A DNA stretch of 64,000 nt, taken from positions 1,674,001 to 1,738,000 of the forward strand of contig OZ059895.1 in NCBI GenBank assembly GCA_964057225.1. Direction: 5' to 3'. Origin of the DNA: Auanema rhodensis. Lineage: Eukaryota > Nematoda > Chromadorea > Rhabditida > Rhabditidae. Shown one piece after another: positions 38,701 through 52,571 of the stretch. Below the pieces are notes generated by a model. That model saw nothing but the letters and a program-made list of their open reading frames with translations, ran no database searches and was not told where the DNA came from. Made by a program: the position numbers and the translations under genes. The number at the start of each line of letters is the position of its first letter. The first letter of the stretch is position 1.

Positions 38701-39240
38701 ATGCACCGAGATATCAACTGATATAAGTTCACACTTATATCCTCGATTTTCACCCTGAAGAATTAATTTTTTCGTTGAATAACATTGTCCATCGTCTTTG
38801 CCTTGAAAAATGGAATCTAAAAACATCTACTTTTTGCTAAATTATTTTGAAATTTTTCGAAAAAATTTTTGTCAAAATGTTTTTGGAAGCAATGTTGAGT
38901 GTACATGAAAACTCAACATACACTAATGCATCATTTTTCAAACGATCATAACTAATTTTTGTTTTAGCTTTTCTCAATGTAGTATAGTGCATTCGATGCG
39001 GATTTTTAAGCTGCGTCGATCTGTGTTATCAGATTTGCGCTAGCTTTAAAATGCACCGAGATATCAACTGATATAAGTTCACACTTATATCCTCGATTTT
39101 CACCCTGAAGAATTAATTTTTTCGTTGAATAACATTGTCCATCGTCTTTGCCTTGAAAAATGGAATCTAAAAACATCTACTTTTTGCTAAATTATTTTGA
39201 AATTTTTCGAAAAAATTTTTGTCAAAATGTTTTTGGAAGC
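35732..39240 (+). repeat. Mixed zone with the GGATTTTCAAG variant
   Basis: Ten monomers (35732, 36083, 36434, 36785, 37136, 37487, 37838, 38189, 38540, 38891). C at position 118 (GGATTTTCAAG) occurs at 35732, 37136 and 37838, and in the unit at 35381 just before. 37136/37487 and 37838/38189 form two 702-bp dimers. The run at 38189, 38540 and 38891 repeats the GCTTTTC, CAGTCG, CATGAAAAC order of the 8-monomer unit. Private changes: TTTCTTGATG (36083), AAATTAATTTG (36434), GCGCCAGC (36785), AAAAAAGG (37136) and GTTTTAGC (38891). Confidence 0.8.
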
Positions 39241-41346
39241 AATGTTGAGTGTACATGGAAACTCAACATACACTAATGCATCATTTTTCAAACGATCATA
39301 ACTAATTTTTGTATCAAGCGTTTCTCGATGTAGTATAGTGCATTCGATGCGGATTTTTAAGCTGCGTCGATCTGTGTTATCAGATTTGCGCTAGCTTAAA
39401 AATGCACCGAGATATCAACTGATATAAGTTCACACTTATATCCTCGATTTTCACCCTGAAGAATTAATTTTTTCGTTGAATAACATTGTCCATCGTCTTT
39501 GCCTTGAAAAATGGAATCTAAAAACATCTACTTTTTGCTAAATTATTTTGAAATTTTCCGAAAAAATTTTTGTCAAAATGTTTTTGGAAGCAATGTTGAG
39601 TGTACATGGAAACTCAACATACACTAATGCATCATTTTTCAAACAATCATAACTTATTTGTGTATTAAGCGTTTCTCAATGTAGTATAGTGCATTCGATG
39701 CGGATTTTTAAGCTGCGTCGATCTGTGTTATCAGATTTGCGCCAGCTTAAAAATGCACCGAGATATCAACTGATATAAGTTCACACTTATATCCTCGATT
39801 TTCACCCTGAAGAATTAATTTTTTCGTTGAATAACATTGTCCATCGTCTTTGCCTTGAAAAATGGAATCTAAAAACATCTACTTTTTGCTAAATTATTTT
39901 GAAATTTTTCGAAAAAATTTTTGTCAAAATGTTTTTGGAAGCAATGTTGAGTGTACATGGAAACTCAACATACACTAATGCATCATTTTTCAAACAATCA
40001 TAACTTATTTGTGTATTAAGCGTTTCTCAATGTAGTATAGTGCATTCGATGCGGATTTTTAAGCTGCGTCGATCTGTGTTATCAGATTTGCGCTAGCTTT
40101 AAAATGCACCGAGATATCAACTGATATAAGTTCACACTTATATCCTCGATTTTCACCCTGAAGAATTAATTTTTTCGTTGAATAACATTGTCCATCGTCT
40201 TTGCCTTGAAAAATGGAATCTAAAAACATCTACTTTTTGCTAAATTATTTTGAAATTTTTCGAAAAAATTTTTGTCAAAATGTTTTTGGAAGCAATGTTG
40301 AGTGTACATGGAAACTCAACATACACTAATGCATCATTTTTCAAACGATCATAACTAATTTTTGTATCAAGCGTTTCTCGATGTAGTATAGTGCATTCGA
40401 TGCGGATTTTTAAGCTGCGTCGATCTGTGTTATCAGATTTGCGCTAGCTTAAAAATGCACCGAGATATCAACTGATATAAGTTCACACTTATATCCTCGA
40501 TTTTCACCCTGAAGAATTAATTTTTTCGTTGAATAACATTGTCCATCGTCTTTGCCTTGAAAAATGGAATCTAAAAACATCTACTTTTTGCTAAATTATT
40601 TTGAAATTTTCCGAAAAAATTTTTGTCAAAATGTTTTTGGAAGCAATGTTGAGTGTACATGGAAACTCAACATACACTAATGCATCATTTTTCAAACAAT
40701 CATAACTTATTTGTGTATTAAGCGTTTCTCAATGTAGTATAGTGCATTCGATGCGGATTTTTAAGCTGCGTCGATCTGTGTTATCAGATTTGCGCCAGCT
40801 TAAAAATGCACCGAGATATCAACTGATATAAGTTCACACTTATATCCTCGATTTTCACCCTGAAGAATTAATTTTTTCGTTGAATAACATTGTCCATCGT
40901 CTTTGCCTTGAAAAATGGAATCTAAAAACATCTACTTTTTGCTAAATTATTTTGAAATTTTTCGAAAAAATTTTTGTCAAAATGTTTTTGGAAGCAATGT
41001 TGAGTGTACATGGAAACTCAACATACACTAATGCATCATTTTTCAAACAATCATAACTTATTTGTGTATTAAGCGTTTCTCAATGTAGTATAGTGCATTC
41101 GATGCGGATTTTTAAGCTGCGTCGATCTGTGTTATCAGATTTGCGCTAGCTTTAAAATGCACCGAGATATCAACTGATATAAGTTCACACTTATATCCTC
41201 GATTTTCACCCTGAAGAATTAATTTTTTCGTTGAATAACATTGTCCATCGTCTTTGCCTTGAAAAATGGAATCTAAAAACATCTACTTTTTGCTAAATTA
41301 TTTTGAAATTTTTCGAAAAAATTTTTGTCAAAATGTTTTTGGAAGC
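39241..41346 (+). repeat. Trimer repeat, two copies (1053 bp each)
   Basis: Copies start at 39241 and 40294. Order: TCTCGATG with AATTTTCCG; AACTTATTTGTG with GCGCCAGC; AACTTATTTGTG with CTTTAAAATG. The GCGCCAGC change at position 152 and the TTCCG change at 319 are shared by both copies and rare elsewhere, so this duplication is recent relative to those mutations. Confidence 0.88.
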
Positions 41347-43802
41347 AATGTTGAGTGTACATGGAAACTCAACATACACTAATGCATCATTTTTCAAACA
41401 ATCATAACTTATTTGTGTATTAAGCGTTTCTCAATGTAGTATAGTGCATTCGATGCGGATTTTTAAGCTGCGTCGATCTGTGTTATCAGATTTGCGCTAG
41501 CTTAAAAATGCACCGAGATATCAACTGATATAAGTTCACACTTATATCCTCGATTTTCACCCTGAAGAATTAATTTTTTCGTTGAATAACATTGTCTATC
41601 GTCTTTGCCTTGAAAAATGGAATCTAAAAACATCTACTTTTTGCTAAATTATTTTGAAATTTTTCGAAAAAATTTTTGTCAAAATGTTTTTGGAAGCAAT
41701 GTTGAGTGTACATGGAAACTCAACATACACTAATGCATCATTTTTCAAACAATCATAACTAATTTTTGTATCAAGCGTTTCTCGATGTAGTATAGTGCAT
41801 TCGATGCGGATTTTTAAGCTGCGTCGATCTGTGTTATCAGATTTGCGCTAGCTTAAAAATGCACCGAGATATCAACTGATATAAGTTCACACTTATATCC
41901 TCGATTTTCACCCTGAAGAATTAATTTTTTCGTTGAATAACATTGTCCATCGTCTTTGCCTTGAAAAATGGAATCTAAAAACATCTACTTTTCGCTAAAT
42001 TATTTTGAAATTTTTCGAAAAAATTTTTGTCAAAATGTTTTTGGAAGCAATGTTGAGTATACATGGAAACTCAACATACACTAATGCATCATTTTTCAAA
42101 CGATCATAACTAATTTTTGTATCAAGCGTTTCTCAATGTAGTATAGTGCATTCGATGCCGATTTTTAAGCTGCGTCGATCTGTGTTATCAGATTTGCGCT
42201 AGCTTAAAAATGCACCGAGATATCAACTGATATAAGTTCACACTTATATCCTCGATTTTCACCCTGAAGAATTAATTTTTTCGTTGAATAACATTGTCTA
42301 TCGTCTTTGCCTTGAAAAATGGAATCTAAAAACATCTACTTTTTGCTAAATTATTTTGAAATTTTTCGAAAAAATTTTTGTCAAAATGTTTTTGGAAGCA
42401 ATGTTGAGTGTACATGGAAACTCAACATACACTAATGCATCATTTTTCAAACAATCATAACTAATTTTTGTATTAGCTTTTCTCAATGTAGTATAGTGCA
42501 TTCGATGCCGATTTTTAAGCTGCGTCGATCTGTGTTATCAGATTTGCGCTAGCTTAAAAATGCACCGAGATATCAACTGATATAAGTTCACACTTATATC
42601 CTCGATTTTCACCCTGAAGAATTAATTTTTTCGTTGAATAACATTGTCTATCGTCTTTGCCTTGAAAAATGGAATCTAAAAACATCTACTTTTTGCTAAA
42701 TTATTTTGAAATTTTTCGAAAAAATTTTTGTCAAAATGTTTTTGGAAGCAATGTTGAGTGTACATGGAAACTCAACATACACTAATGCATCATTTTTCAA
42801 ACAATCATAACTAATTTTTGTATCAAGCGTTTCTCGATGTAGTATAGTGCATTCGATGCGGATTTTTAAGCTGCGTCGATCTGTGTTATCAGATTTGCGC
42901 TAGCTTAAAAATGCACCGAGATATCAACTGATATAAGTTCACACTTATATCCTCGATTTTCACCCTGAAGAATTAATTTTTTCGTTGAATAACATTGTCC
43001 ATCGTCTTTGCCTTGAAAAATGGAATCTAAAAACATCTACTTTTTGCTAAATTATTTTGAAATTTTTCGAAAAAATTTTTGTCAAAATGTTTTTGGAAGC
43101 AATGTTGAGTGTACATGGAAACTCAACATACACTAATGCATCATTTTTCAAACGATCATAACTAATTTTTGTATCAAGCGTTTCTCAATGTAGTATAGTG
43201 CATTCGATGCCGATTTTTAAGCTGCGTCGATCTGTGTTATCAGATTTGCGCTAGCTTAAAAATGCACCGAGATATCAACTGATATAAGTTCACACTTATA
43301 TCCTCGATTTTCACCCTGAAGAATTAATTTTTTCGTTGAATAACATTGTCTATCGTCTTTGCCTTGAAAAATGGAATCTAAAAACATCTACTTTTTGCTA
43401 AATTATTTTGAAATTTTTCGAAAAAATTTTTGTCAAAATGTTTTTGGAAGCAATGTTGAGTGTACATGGAAACTCAACATACACTAATGCATCATTTTTC
43501 AAACAATCATAACTAATTTTTGTATTAGCTTTTCTCAATGTAGTATAGTGCATTCGATGCCGATTTTTAAGCTGCGTCGATCTGTGTTATCAGATTTGCG
43601 CTAGCTTAAAAATGCACCGAGATATCAACTGATATAAGTTCACACTTATATCCTCGATTTTCACCCTGAAGAATTAATTTTTTCGTTGAATAACATTGTC
43701 TATCGTCTTTGCCTTGAAAAATGGAATCTAAAAACATCTACTTTTTGCTAAATTATTTTGAAATTTTTCGAAAAAATTTTTTGTCAAAATGTTTTTGGAA
43801 GC
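40996..43802 (+). repeat. Eight-monomer block repeated 4212 bp downstream, copy 1
   Basis: Starts are 40996, 41347, 41698, 42049, 42400, 42750, 43101 and 43452. The variant order, including CTTTTCGCTAAA at the end of the third and GAGTATACATGG at the start of the fourth, is the same in the block at 45208-48013. The distance is 4212 bp, twelve units. The block overlaps the last monomer of the trimer repeat. Its last monomer carries both the GTATTAGC deletion and an extra T near position 331, so it is 351 bp again. Confidence 0.85.
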
Positions 43803-45207
43803 AATGTTGAGTGTACATGGAGACTCAACATACACTAATGCATCATTTTTCAAACAATCATAACTAATTTTTGTATCAAGCGTTTCTCGATGTAGTATAG
43901 TGCATTCGATGCGGATTTTTAAGCTGCGTCGATCTGTGTTATCAGATTTGCGCTAGCTTAAAAATGCACCGAGATATCAACTGATATAAGTTCACACTTA
44001 TATCCTCGATTTTCACCCTGAAGAATTAATTTTTTCGTTGAATAACATTGTCCATCGTCTTTGCCTTGAAAAATGGAATCTAAAAACATCTACTTTTTGC
44101 TAAATTATTTTGAAATTTTTCGAAAAAATTTTTGTCAAAATGTTTTTGGAAGCAATGTTCAGTGTACATGGAAACTCAACATACACTAATGCATCATTTT
44201 TCAAACGATCATAACTAATTTTTGTATCAAGCGTTTCTCGATGTAGTATAGTGCATTCGATGCGGATTTTTAAGCTGCGTCGATCTGTGTTATCAGATTT
44301 GCGCTAACTTAAAAATGCACCGAGATATCAACTGATATAAGTTCACACTTATATCCTCGATTTTCATCCTGAAGAATTAATTTTTTCGTTGAATAACATT
44401 GTCTATCGTCTTTGCCTTGAAAAATGGAATCTAAAAACATCTACTTTTTGCTAAATTATTTTGAAATTTTTCGAAAAAATTTTTGTCAAAATGTTTTTGG
44501 AAGCAATGTTGAGTGTACATGGAAACTCAACATACACTAATGCATCATTTTTCAAACAATCATAACTAATTTGTGTATTAAGCGTTTCTCAATGTAGTAT
44601 AGTGCATTCGATGCGGATTTTTAAGCTGCGGCGATCTGTGTTATCAGATTTGCGCTAACTTAAAAATGCACCGAGATATCAACTGATATAAGTTCACACT
44701 TATATCCTCGATTTTCATCCTGAAGAATTAATTTTTTCGTTGAATAACATTGTCTATCGTCTTTGCCTTGAAAAATGGAATCTAAAAACATCTACTTTTT
44801 GCTAAATTATTTTGAAATTTTTCGAAAAAATTTTTTGTCAAAATGTTTTTGGAAGCAATGTTGAGTGTACATGGAGACTCAACATACACTAATGCATCAT
44901 TTTTCAAACAATCATAACTAATTTTTGTATCAAGCGTTTCTCGATGTAGTATAGTGCATTCGATGCGGATTTTTAAGCTGCGTCGATCTGTGTTATCAGA
45001 TTTGCGCTAGCTTAAAAATGCACCGAGATATCAACTGATATAAGTTCACACTTATATCCTCGATTTTCACCCTGAAGAATTAATTTTTTCGTTGAATAAC
45101 ATTGTCCATCGTCTTTGCCTTGAAAAATGGAATCTAAAAACATCTACTTTTTGCTAAATTATTTTGAAATTTTTCGAAAAAATTTTTGTCAAAATGTTTT
45201 TGGAAGC
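43803..45207 (+). repeat. Four monomers with GGAGACTC and GCGGCG variants
   Basis: Starts are 43803, 44154, 44505 and 44857. The first and last have CATGGAGACTC, and each follows a monomer with an extra T before GTCAAAATG. The second begins GTTCAGTG and has GCTAACTT and TCATCCTG. The third has AATTTGTG, GCGGCGATC, GCTAACTT and TCATCCTG and is 352 bp. The last three recur in the same order at 53975-55028. Confidence 0.85.
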
Positions 45208-48013
45208 AATGTTGAGTGTACATGGAAACTCAACATACACTAATGCATCATTTTTCAAACAATCATAACTTATTTGTGTATTAAGCGTTTCTCAATGTAG
45301 TATAGTGCATTCGATGCGGATTTTTAAGCTGCGTCGATCTGTGTTATCAGATTTGCGCTAGCTTTAAAATGCACCGAGATATCAACTGATATAAGTTCAC
45401 ACTTATATCCTCGATTTTCACCCTGAAGAATTAATTTTTTCGTTGAATAACATTGTCCATCGTCTTTGCCTTGAAAAATGGAATCTAAAAACATCTACTT
45501 TTTGCTAAATTATTTTGAAATTTTTCGAAAAAATTTTTGTCAAAATGTTTTTGGAAGCAATGTTGAGTGTACATGGAAACTCAACATACACTAATGCATC
45601 ATTTTTCAAACAATCATAACTTATTTGTGTATTAAGCGTTTCTCAATGTAGTATAGTGCATTCGATGCGGATTTTTAAGCTGCGTCGATCTGTGTTATCA
45701 GATTTGCGCTAGCTTAAAAATGCACCGAGATATCAACTGATATAAGTTCACACTTATATCCTCGATTTTCACCCTGAAGAATTAATTTTTTCGTTGAATA
45801 ACATTGTCTATCGTCTTTGCCTTGAAAAATGGAATCTAAAAACATCTACTTTTTGCTAAATTATTTTGAAATTTTTCGAAAAAATTTTTGTCAAAATGTT
45901 TTTGGAAGCAATGTTGAGTGTACATGGAAACTCAACATACACTAATGCATCATTTTTCAAACAATCATAACTAATTTTTGTATCAAGCGTTTCTCGATGT
46001 AGTATAGTGCATTCGATGCGGATTTTTAAGCTGCGTCGATCTGTGTTATCAGATTTGCGCTAGCTTAAAAATGCACCGAGATATCAACTGATATAAGTTC
46101 ACACTTATATCCTCGATTTTCACCCTGAAGAATTAATTTTTTCGTTGAATAACATTGTCCATCGTCTTTGCCTTGAAAAATGGAATCTAAAAACATCTAC
46201 TTTTCGCTAAATTATTTTGAAATTTTTCGAAAAAATTTTTGTCAAAATGTTTTTGGAAGCAATGTTGAGTATACATGGAAACTCAACATACACTAATGCA
46301 TCATTTTTCAAACGATCATAACTAATTTTTGTATCAAGCGTTTCTCAATGTAGTATAGTGCATTCGATGCCGATTTTTAAGCTGCGTCGATCTGTGTTAT
46401 CAGATTTGCGCTAGCTTAAAAATGCACCGAGATATCAACTGATATAAGTTCACACTTATATCCTCGATTTTCACCCTGAAGAATTAATTTTTTCGTTGAA
46501 TAACATTGTCTATCGTCTTTGCCTTGAAAAATGGAATCTAAAAACATCTACTTTTTGCTAAATTATTTTGAAATTTTTCGAAAAAATTTTTGTCAAAATG
46601 TTTTTGGAAGCAATGTTGAGTGTACATGGAAACTCAACATACACTAATGCATCATTTTTCAAACAATCATAACTAATTTTTGTATTAGCTTTTCTCAATG
46701 TAGTATAGTGCATTCGATGCCGATTTTTAAGCTGCGTCGATCTGTGTTATCAGATTTGCGCTAGCTTAAAAATGCACCGAGATATCAACTGATATAAGTT
46801 CACACTTATATCCTCGATTTTCACCCTGAAGAATTAATTTTTTCGTTGAATAACATTGTCTATCGTCTTTGCCTTGAAAAATGGAATCTAAAAACATCTA
46901 CTTTTTGCTAAATTATTTTGAAATTTTTCGAAAAAATTTTTGTCAAAATGTTTTTGGAAGCAATGTTGAGTGTACATGGAAACTCAACATACACTAATGC
47001 ATCATTTTTCAAACAATCATAACTAATTTTTGTATCAAGCGTTTCTCGATGTAGTATAGTGCATTCGATGCGGATTTTTAAGCTGCGTCGATCTGTGTTA
47101 TCAGATTTGCGCTAGCTTAAAAATGCACCGAGATATCAACTGATATAAGTTCACACTTATATCCTCGATTTTCACCCTGAAGAATTAATTTTTTCGTTGA
47201 ATAACATTGTCCATCGTCTTTGCCTTGAAAAATGGAATCTAAAAACATCTACTTTTTGCTAAATTATTTTGAAATTTTTCGAAAAAATTTTTGTCAAAAT
47301 GTTTTTGGAAGCAATGTTGAGTGTACATGGAAACTCAACATACACTAATGCATCATTTTTCAAACGATCATAACTAATTTTTGTATCAAGCGTTTCTCAA
47401 TGTAGTATAGTGCATTCGATGCCGATTTTTAAGCTGCGTCGATCTGTGTTATCAGATTTGCGCTAGCTTAAAAATGCACCGAGATATCAACTGATATAAG
47501 TTCACACTTATATCCTCGATTTTCACCCTGAAGAATTAATTTTTTCGTTGAATAACATTGTCTATCGTCTTTGCCTTGAAAAATGGAATCTAAAAACATC
47601 TACTTTTTGCTAAATTATTTTGAAATTTTTCGAAAAAATTTTTGTCAAAATGTTTTTGGAAGCAATGTTGAGTGTACATGGAAACTCAACATACACTAAT
47701 GCATCATTTTTCAAACAATCATAACTAATTTTTGTATTAGCTTTTCTCAATGTAGTATAGTGCATTCGATGCCGATTTTTAAGCTGCGTCGATCTGTGTT
47801 ATCAGATTTGCGCTAGCTTAAAAATGCACCGAGATATCAACTGATATAAGTTCACACTTATATCCTCGATTTTCACCCTGAAGAATTAATTTTTTCGTTG
47901 AATAACATTGTCTATCGTCTTTGCCTTGAAAAATGGAATCTAAAAACATCTACTTTTTGCTAAATTATTTTGAAATTTTTCGAAAAAATTTTTGTCAAAA
48001 TGTTTTTGGAAGC
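45208..48013 (+). repeat. Eight-monomer block, copy 2
   Basis: Starts are 45208, 45559, 45910, 46261, 46612, 46962, 47313 and 47664, matching the block at 40996 member for member. The final monomer lacks the extra T found at the end of copy 1 and is 350 bp, and the next monomer (48014) has GGAAACTC rather than GGAGACTC. The copies therefore diverge at that point, either at the duplication edge or through later exchange. Confidence 0.85.
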
Positions 48014-51000
48014 AATGTTGAGTGTACATGGAAACTCAACATACACTAATGCATCATTTTTCAAACAATCATAACTAATTTTTGTATCAAGCGTTTCTCG
48101 ATGTAGTATAGTGCATTCGATGCGGATTTTTAAGCTGCGTCGATCTGTGTTATCAGATTTGCGCTAGCTTAAAAATGCACCGAGATATCAACTGATATAA
48201 GTTCACACTTATATCCTCGATTTTCACCCTGAAGAATTAATTTTTTCGTTGAATAACATTGTCCATCGTCTTTGCCTTGAAAAATGGAATCTAAAAACAT
48301 CTACTTTTTGCTAAATTATTTTGAAATTTTTCGAAAAAATTTTTGTCAAAATGTTTTTGGAAGCAATGTTGAGTGTACATGGAAACTCAACATACACTAA
48401 TGCATCATTTTTCAAACGATCATAACTAATTTTTGTATCAAGCGTTTCTCAATGTAGTATAGTGCATTCGATGCCGATTTTTAAGCTGCGTCGATCTGTG
48501 TTATCAGATTTGCGCTAGCTTAAAAATGCACCGAGATATCAACTGATATAAGTTCACACTTATATCCTCGATTTTCACCCTGAAGAATTAATTTTTTCGT
48601 TGAATAACATTGTCTATCGTCTTTGCCTTGAAAAATGGAATCTAAAAACATCTACTTTTTGCTAAATTATTTTGAAATTTTTCGAAAAAATTTTTGTCAA
48701 AATGTTTTTGGAAGCAATGTTGAGTGTACATGGAAACTCAACATACACTAATGCATCATTTTTCAAACAATCATAACTAATTTTTGTATTAGCTTTTCTC
48801 AATGTAGTATAGTGCATTCGATGCGGATTTTTAAGCTGCGTCGATCTGTGTTATCAGATTTGCGCTAGCTTAAAAATGCACCGAGATATCAACTGATATA
48901 AGTTCACACTTATATCCTCGATTTTCACCCTGAAGAATTAATTTTTTCGTTGAATAACATTGTCCATCGTCTTTGCCTTGAAAAATGGAATCTAAAAACA
49001 TCTACTTTTTGCTAAATTATTTTGAAATTTTTCGAAAAAATTTTTGTCAAAATGTTTTTGGAAGCAATGTTGAGTATACATGGAAACTCAACATACACTA
49101 ATGCATCATTTTTCAAACGATCATAACTAATTTTTGTATCAAGCGTTTCTCAATGTAGTATAGTGCATTCGATGCCGATTTTTAAGCTGCGTCGATCTGT
49201 GTTATCAGATTTGCGCTAGCTTAAAAATGCACCGAGATATCAACTGATATAAGTTCACACTTATATCCTCGATTTTCACCCTGAAGAATTAATTTTTTCG
49301 TTGAATAACATTGTCTATCGTCTTTGCCTTGAAAAATGGAATCTAAAAACATCTACTTTTTGCTAAATTATTTTGAAATTTTTCGAAAAAATTTTTGTCA
49401 AAATGTTTTTGGAAGCAATGTTGAGTGTACATGGAAACTCAACATACACTAATGCATCATTTTTCAAACAATCATAACTAATTTTTGTATTAGCTTTTCT
49501 CAATGTAGTATAGTGCATTCGATGCCGATTTTTAAGCTGCGTCGATCTGTGTTATCAGATTTGCGCTAGCTTAAAAATGCACCGAGATATCAACTGATAT
49601 AAGTTCACACTTATATCCTCGATTTTCACCCTGAAGAATTAATTTTTTCGTTGAATAACATTGTCTATCGTCTTTGCCTTGAAAAATGGAATCTAAAAAC
49701 ATCTACTTTTTGCTAAATTATTTTGAAATTTTTCGAAAAAATTTTTGTCAAAATGTTTTTGGAAGCAATGTTGAGTGTACATGGAAACTCAACATACACT
49801 AATGCATCATTTTTCAAACAATCATAACTAATTTTTGTATCAAGCGTTTCTCGATGTAGTATAGTGCATTCGATGCGGATTTTTAAGCTGCGTCGATCTG
49901 TGTTATCAGATTTGCGCTAGCTTAAAAATGCACCGAGATATCAACTGATATAAGTTCACACTTATATCCTCGATTTTCACCCTGAAGAATTAATTTTTTC
50001 GTTGAATAACATTGTCCATCGTCTTTGCCTTGAAAAATGGAATCTAAAAACATCTACTTTTTGCTAAATTATTTTGAAATTTTTCGAAAAAATTTTTGTC
50101 AAAATGTTTTTGGAAGCAATGTTGAGTGTACATGGAAACTCAACATACACTAATGCATCATTTTTCAAACGATCATAACTAATTTTTGTATCAAGCGTTT
50201 CTCAATGTAGTATAGTGCATTCGATGCCGATTTTTAAGCTGCGTCGATCTGTGTTATCAGATTTGCGCTAGCTTAAAAATGCACCGAGATATCAACTGAT
50301 ATAAGTTCACACTTATATCCTCGATTTTCACCCTGAAGAATTAATTTTTTCGTTGAATAACATTGTCTATCGTCTTTGCCTTGAAAAATGGAATCTAAAA
50401 ACATCTACTTTTTGCTAAATTATTTTGAAATTTTTCGAAAAAATTTTTGTCAAAATGTTTTTGGAAGCAATGTTGAGTGTACATGGAAACTCAACATACA
50501 CTAATGCATCATTTTTCAAACAATCATAACTAATTTTTGTATTAGCTTTTCTCAATGTAGTATAGTGCATTCGATGCGGATTTTTAAGCTGCGTCGATCT
50601 GTGTTATCAGATTTGCGCTAGCTTTAAAATGCACCGAGATATCAACTGATATAAGTTCACACTTATATCCTCGATTTTCACCCTGAAGAATTAATTTTTT
50701 CGTTGAATAACATTGTCCATCGTCTTTGCCTTGAAAAATGGAATCTAAAAACATCTACTTTTTGCTAAATTATTTTGAAATTTTTCGAAAAAATTTTTGT
50801 CAAAATGTTTTTGGAAGCAATGTTGAGTGTACATGGAAACTCAACATACACTAATGCATCATTTTTCAAACGATCATAACTAATTTTTGTATCAAGCGTT
50901 TCTCGATGTAGTATAGTGCATTCGATGCGGATTTTTAAGCTGCGTCGATCTGTGTTATCAGATTTGCGCTAGCTTAAAAATGCACCGAGATATCAACTGA

Positions 51001-51870
51001 TATAAGTTCACACTTATATCCTCGATTTTCACCCTGAAGAATTAATTTTTTCGTTGAATAACATTGTCCATCGTCTTTGCCTTGAAAAATGGAATCTAAA
51101 AACATCTACTTTTTGCTAAATTATTTTGAAATTTTTCGAAAAAATTTTTGTCAAAATGTTTTTGGAAGCAATGTTGAGTGTACATGGAAACTCAACATAC
51201 ACTAATGCATCATTTTTCAAACGATCATAACTAATTTTTGTATCAAGCGTTTCTCAATGTAGTATAGTGCATTCGATGCCGATTTTTAAGCTGCGTCGAT
51301 CTGTGTTATCAGATTTGCGCTAGCTTAAAAATGCACCGAGATATCAACTGATATAAGTTCACACTTATATCCTCGATTTTCACCCTGAAGAATTAATTTT
51401 TTCGTTGAATAACATTGTCTATCGTCTTTGCCTTGAAAAATGGAATCTAAAAACATCTACTTTTTGCTAAATTATTTTGAAATTTTTCGAAAAAATTTTT
51501 GTCAAAATGTTTTTGGAAGCAATGTTGAGTGTACATGGAAACTCAACATACACTAATGCATCATTTTTCAAACAATCATAACTAATTTTTGTATTAGCTT
51601 TTCTCAATGTAGTATAGTGCATTCGATGCGGATTTTTAAGCTGCGTCGATCTGTGTTATCAGATTTGCGCTAGCTTTAAAATGCACCGAGATATCAACTG
51701 ATATAAGTTCACACTTATATCCTCGATTTTCACCCTGAAGAATTAATTTTTTCGTTGAATAACATTGTCCATCGTCTTTGCCTTGAAAAATGGAATCTAA
51801 AAACATCTACTTTTTGCTAAATTATTTTGAAATTTTTCGAAAAAATTTTTGTCAAAATGTTTTTGGAAGC
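46962..51870 (+). repeat. 1052-bp trimer zone
   Basis: The trimer is TCTCGATG; TCTCAATG with GATGCCG and GTCTATCG; then a 350-bp GTATTAGC monomer. It occurs at 46962, 48014, 49767 and 50819, each 351+351+350 bp, and earlier at 42750. Between 48014 and 49767 lies an extra pair (49066, 49417) whose first member has GAGTATACATGG. The third member varies: GATGCCG at 47664, GATGCGG with GCTTAAAA at 48716, and CTTTAAAATG at 50469 and 51521. Confidence 0.87.
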
Positions 51871-52571
51871 AATGTTGAGTGTACATGGAAACTCAACATA
51901 CACTAATGCATCATTTTTCAAACGATCATAACTAATTTTTGTATCAAGCGTTTCTCAATGTAGTATAGTGCATTCGATGCCGATTTTTAAGCTGCGTCGA
52001 TCTGTGTTATCAGATTTGCGCTAGCTTAAAAATGCACCGAGATATCAACTGATATAAGTTCACACTTATATCCTCGATTTTCACCCTGAAGAATTAATTT
52101 TTTCGTTGAATAACATTGTCTATCGTCTTTGCCTTGAAAAATGGAATCTAAAAACATCTACTTTTTGCTAAATTATTTTGAAATTTTTCGAAAAAATTTT
52201 TGTCAAAATGTTTTTGGAAGCAATGTTGAGTGTACATGGAAACTCAACATACACTAATGCATCATTTTTCAAACAATCATAACTAATTTTTGTATTAGCT
52301 TTTCTCAATGTAGTATAGTGCATTCGATGCGGATTTTTAAGCTGCGTCGATCTGTGTTATCAGATTTGCGCTAGCTTTAAAATGCACCGAGATATCAACT
52401 GATATAAGTTCACACTTATATCCTCGATTTTCACCCTGAAGAATTAATTTTTTCGTTGAATAACATTGTCCATCGTCTTTTCCTTGAAAAATGGAATCTA
52501 AAAACATCTACTTTTTGCTAAATTATTTTGAAATTTTTCGAAAAAATTTTTGTCAAAATGTTTTTGGAAGC
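51170..52571 (+). repeat. 701-bp dimer, two copies
   Basis: GATGCCG monomers at 51170 and 51871 are each followed by a 350-bp monomer with GTATTAGC and CTTTAAAATG (51521, 52222). The trimer to the left has lost its TCTCGATG member here. The second copy has a private change, CTTTTCCTTG for CTTTGCCTTG, near 52478-52485. Confidence 0.85.
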
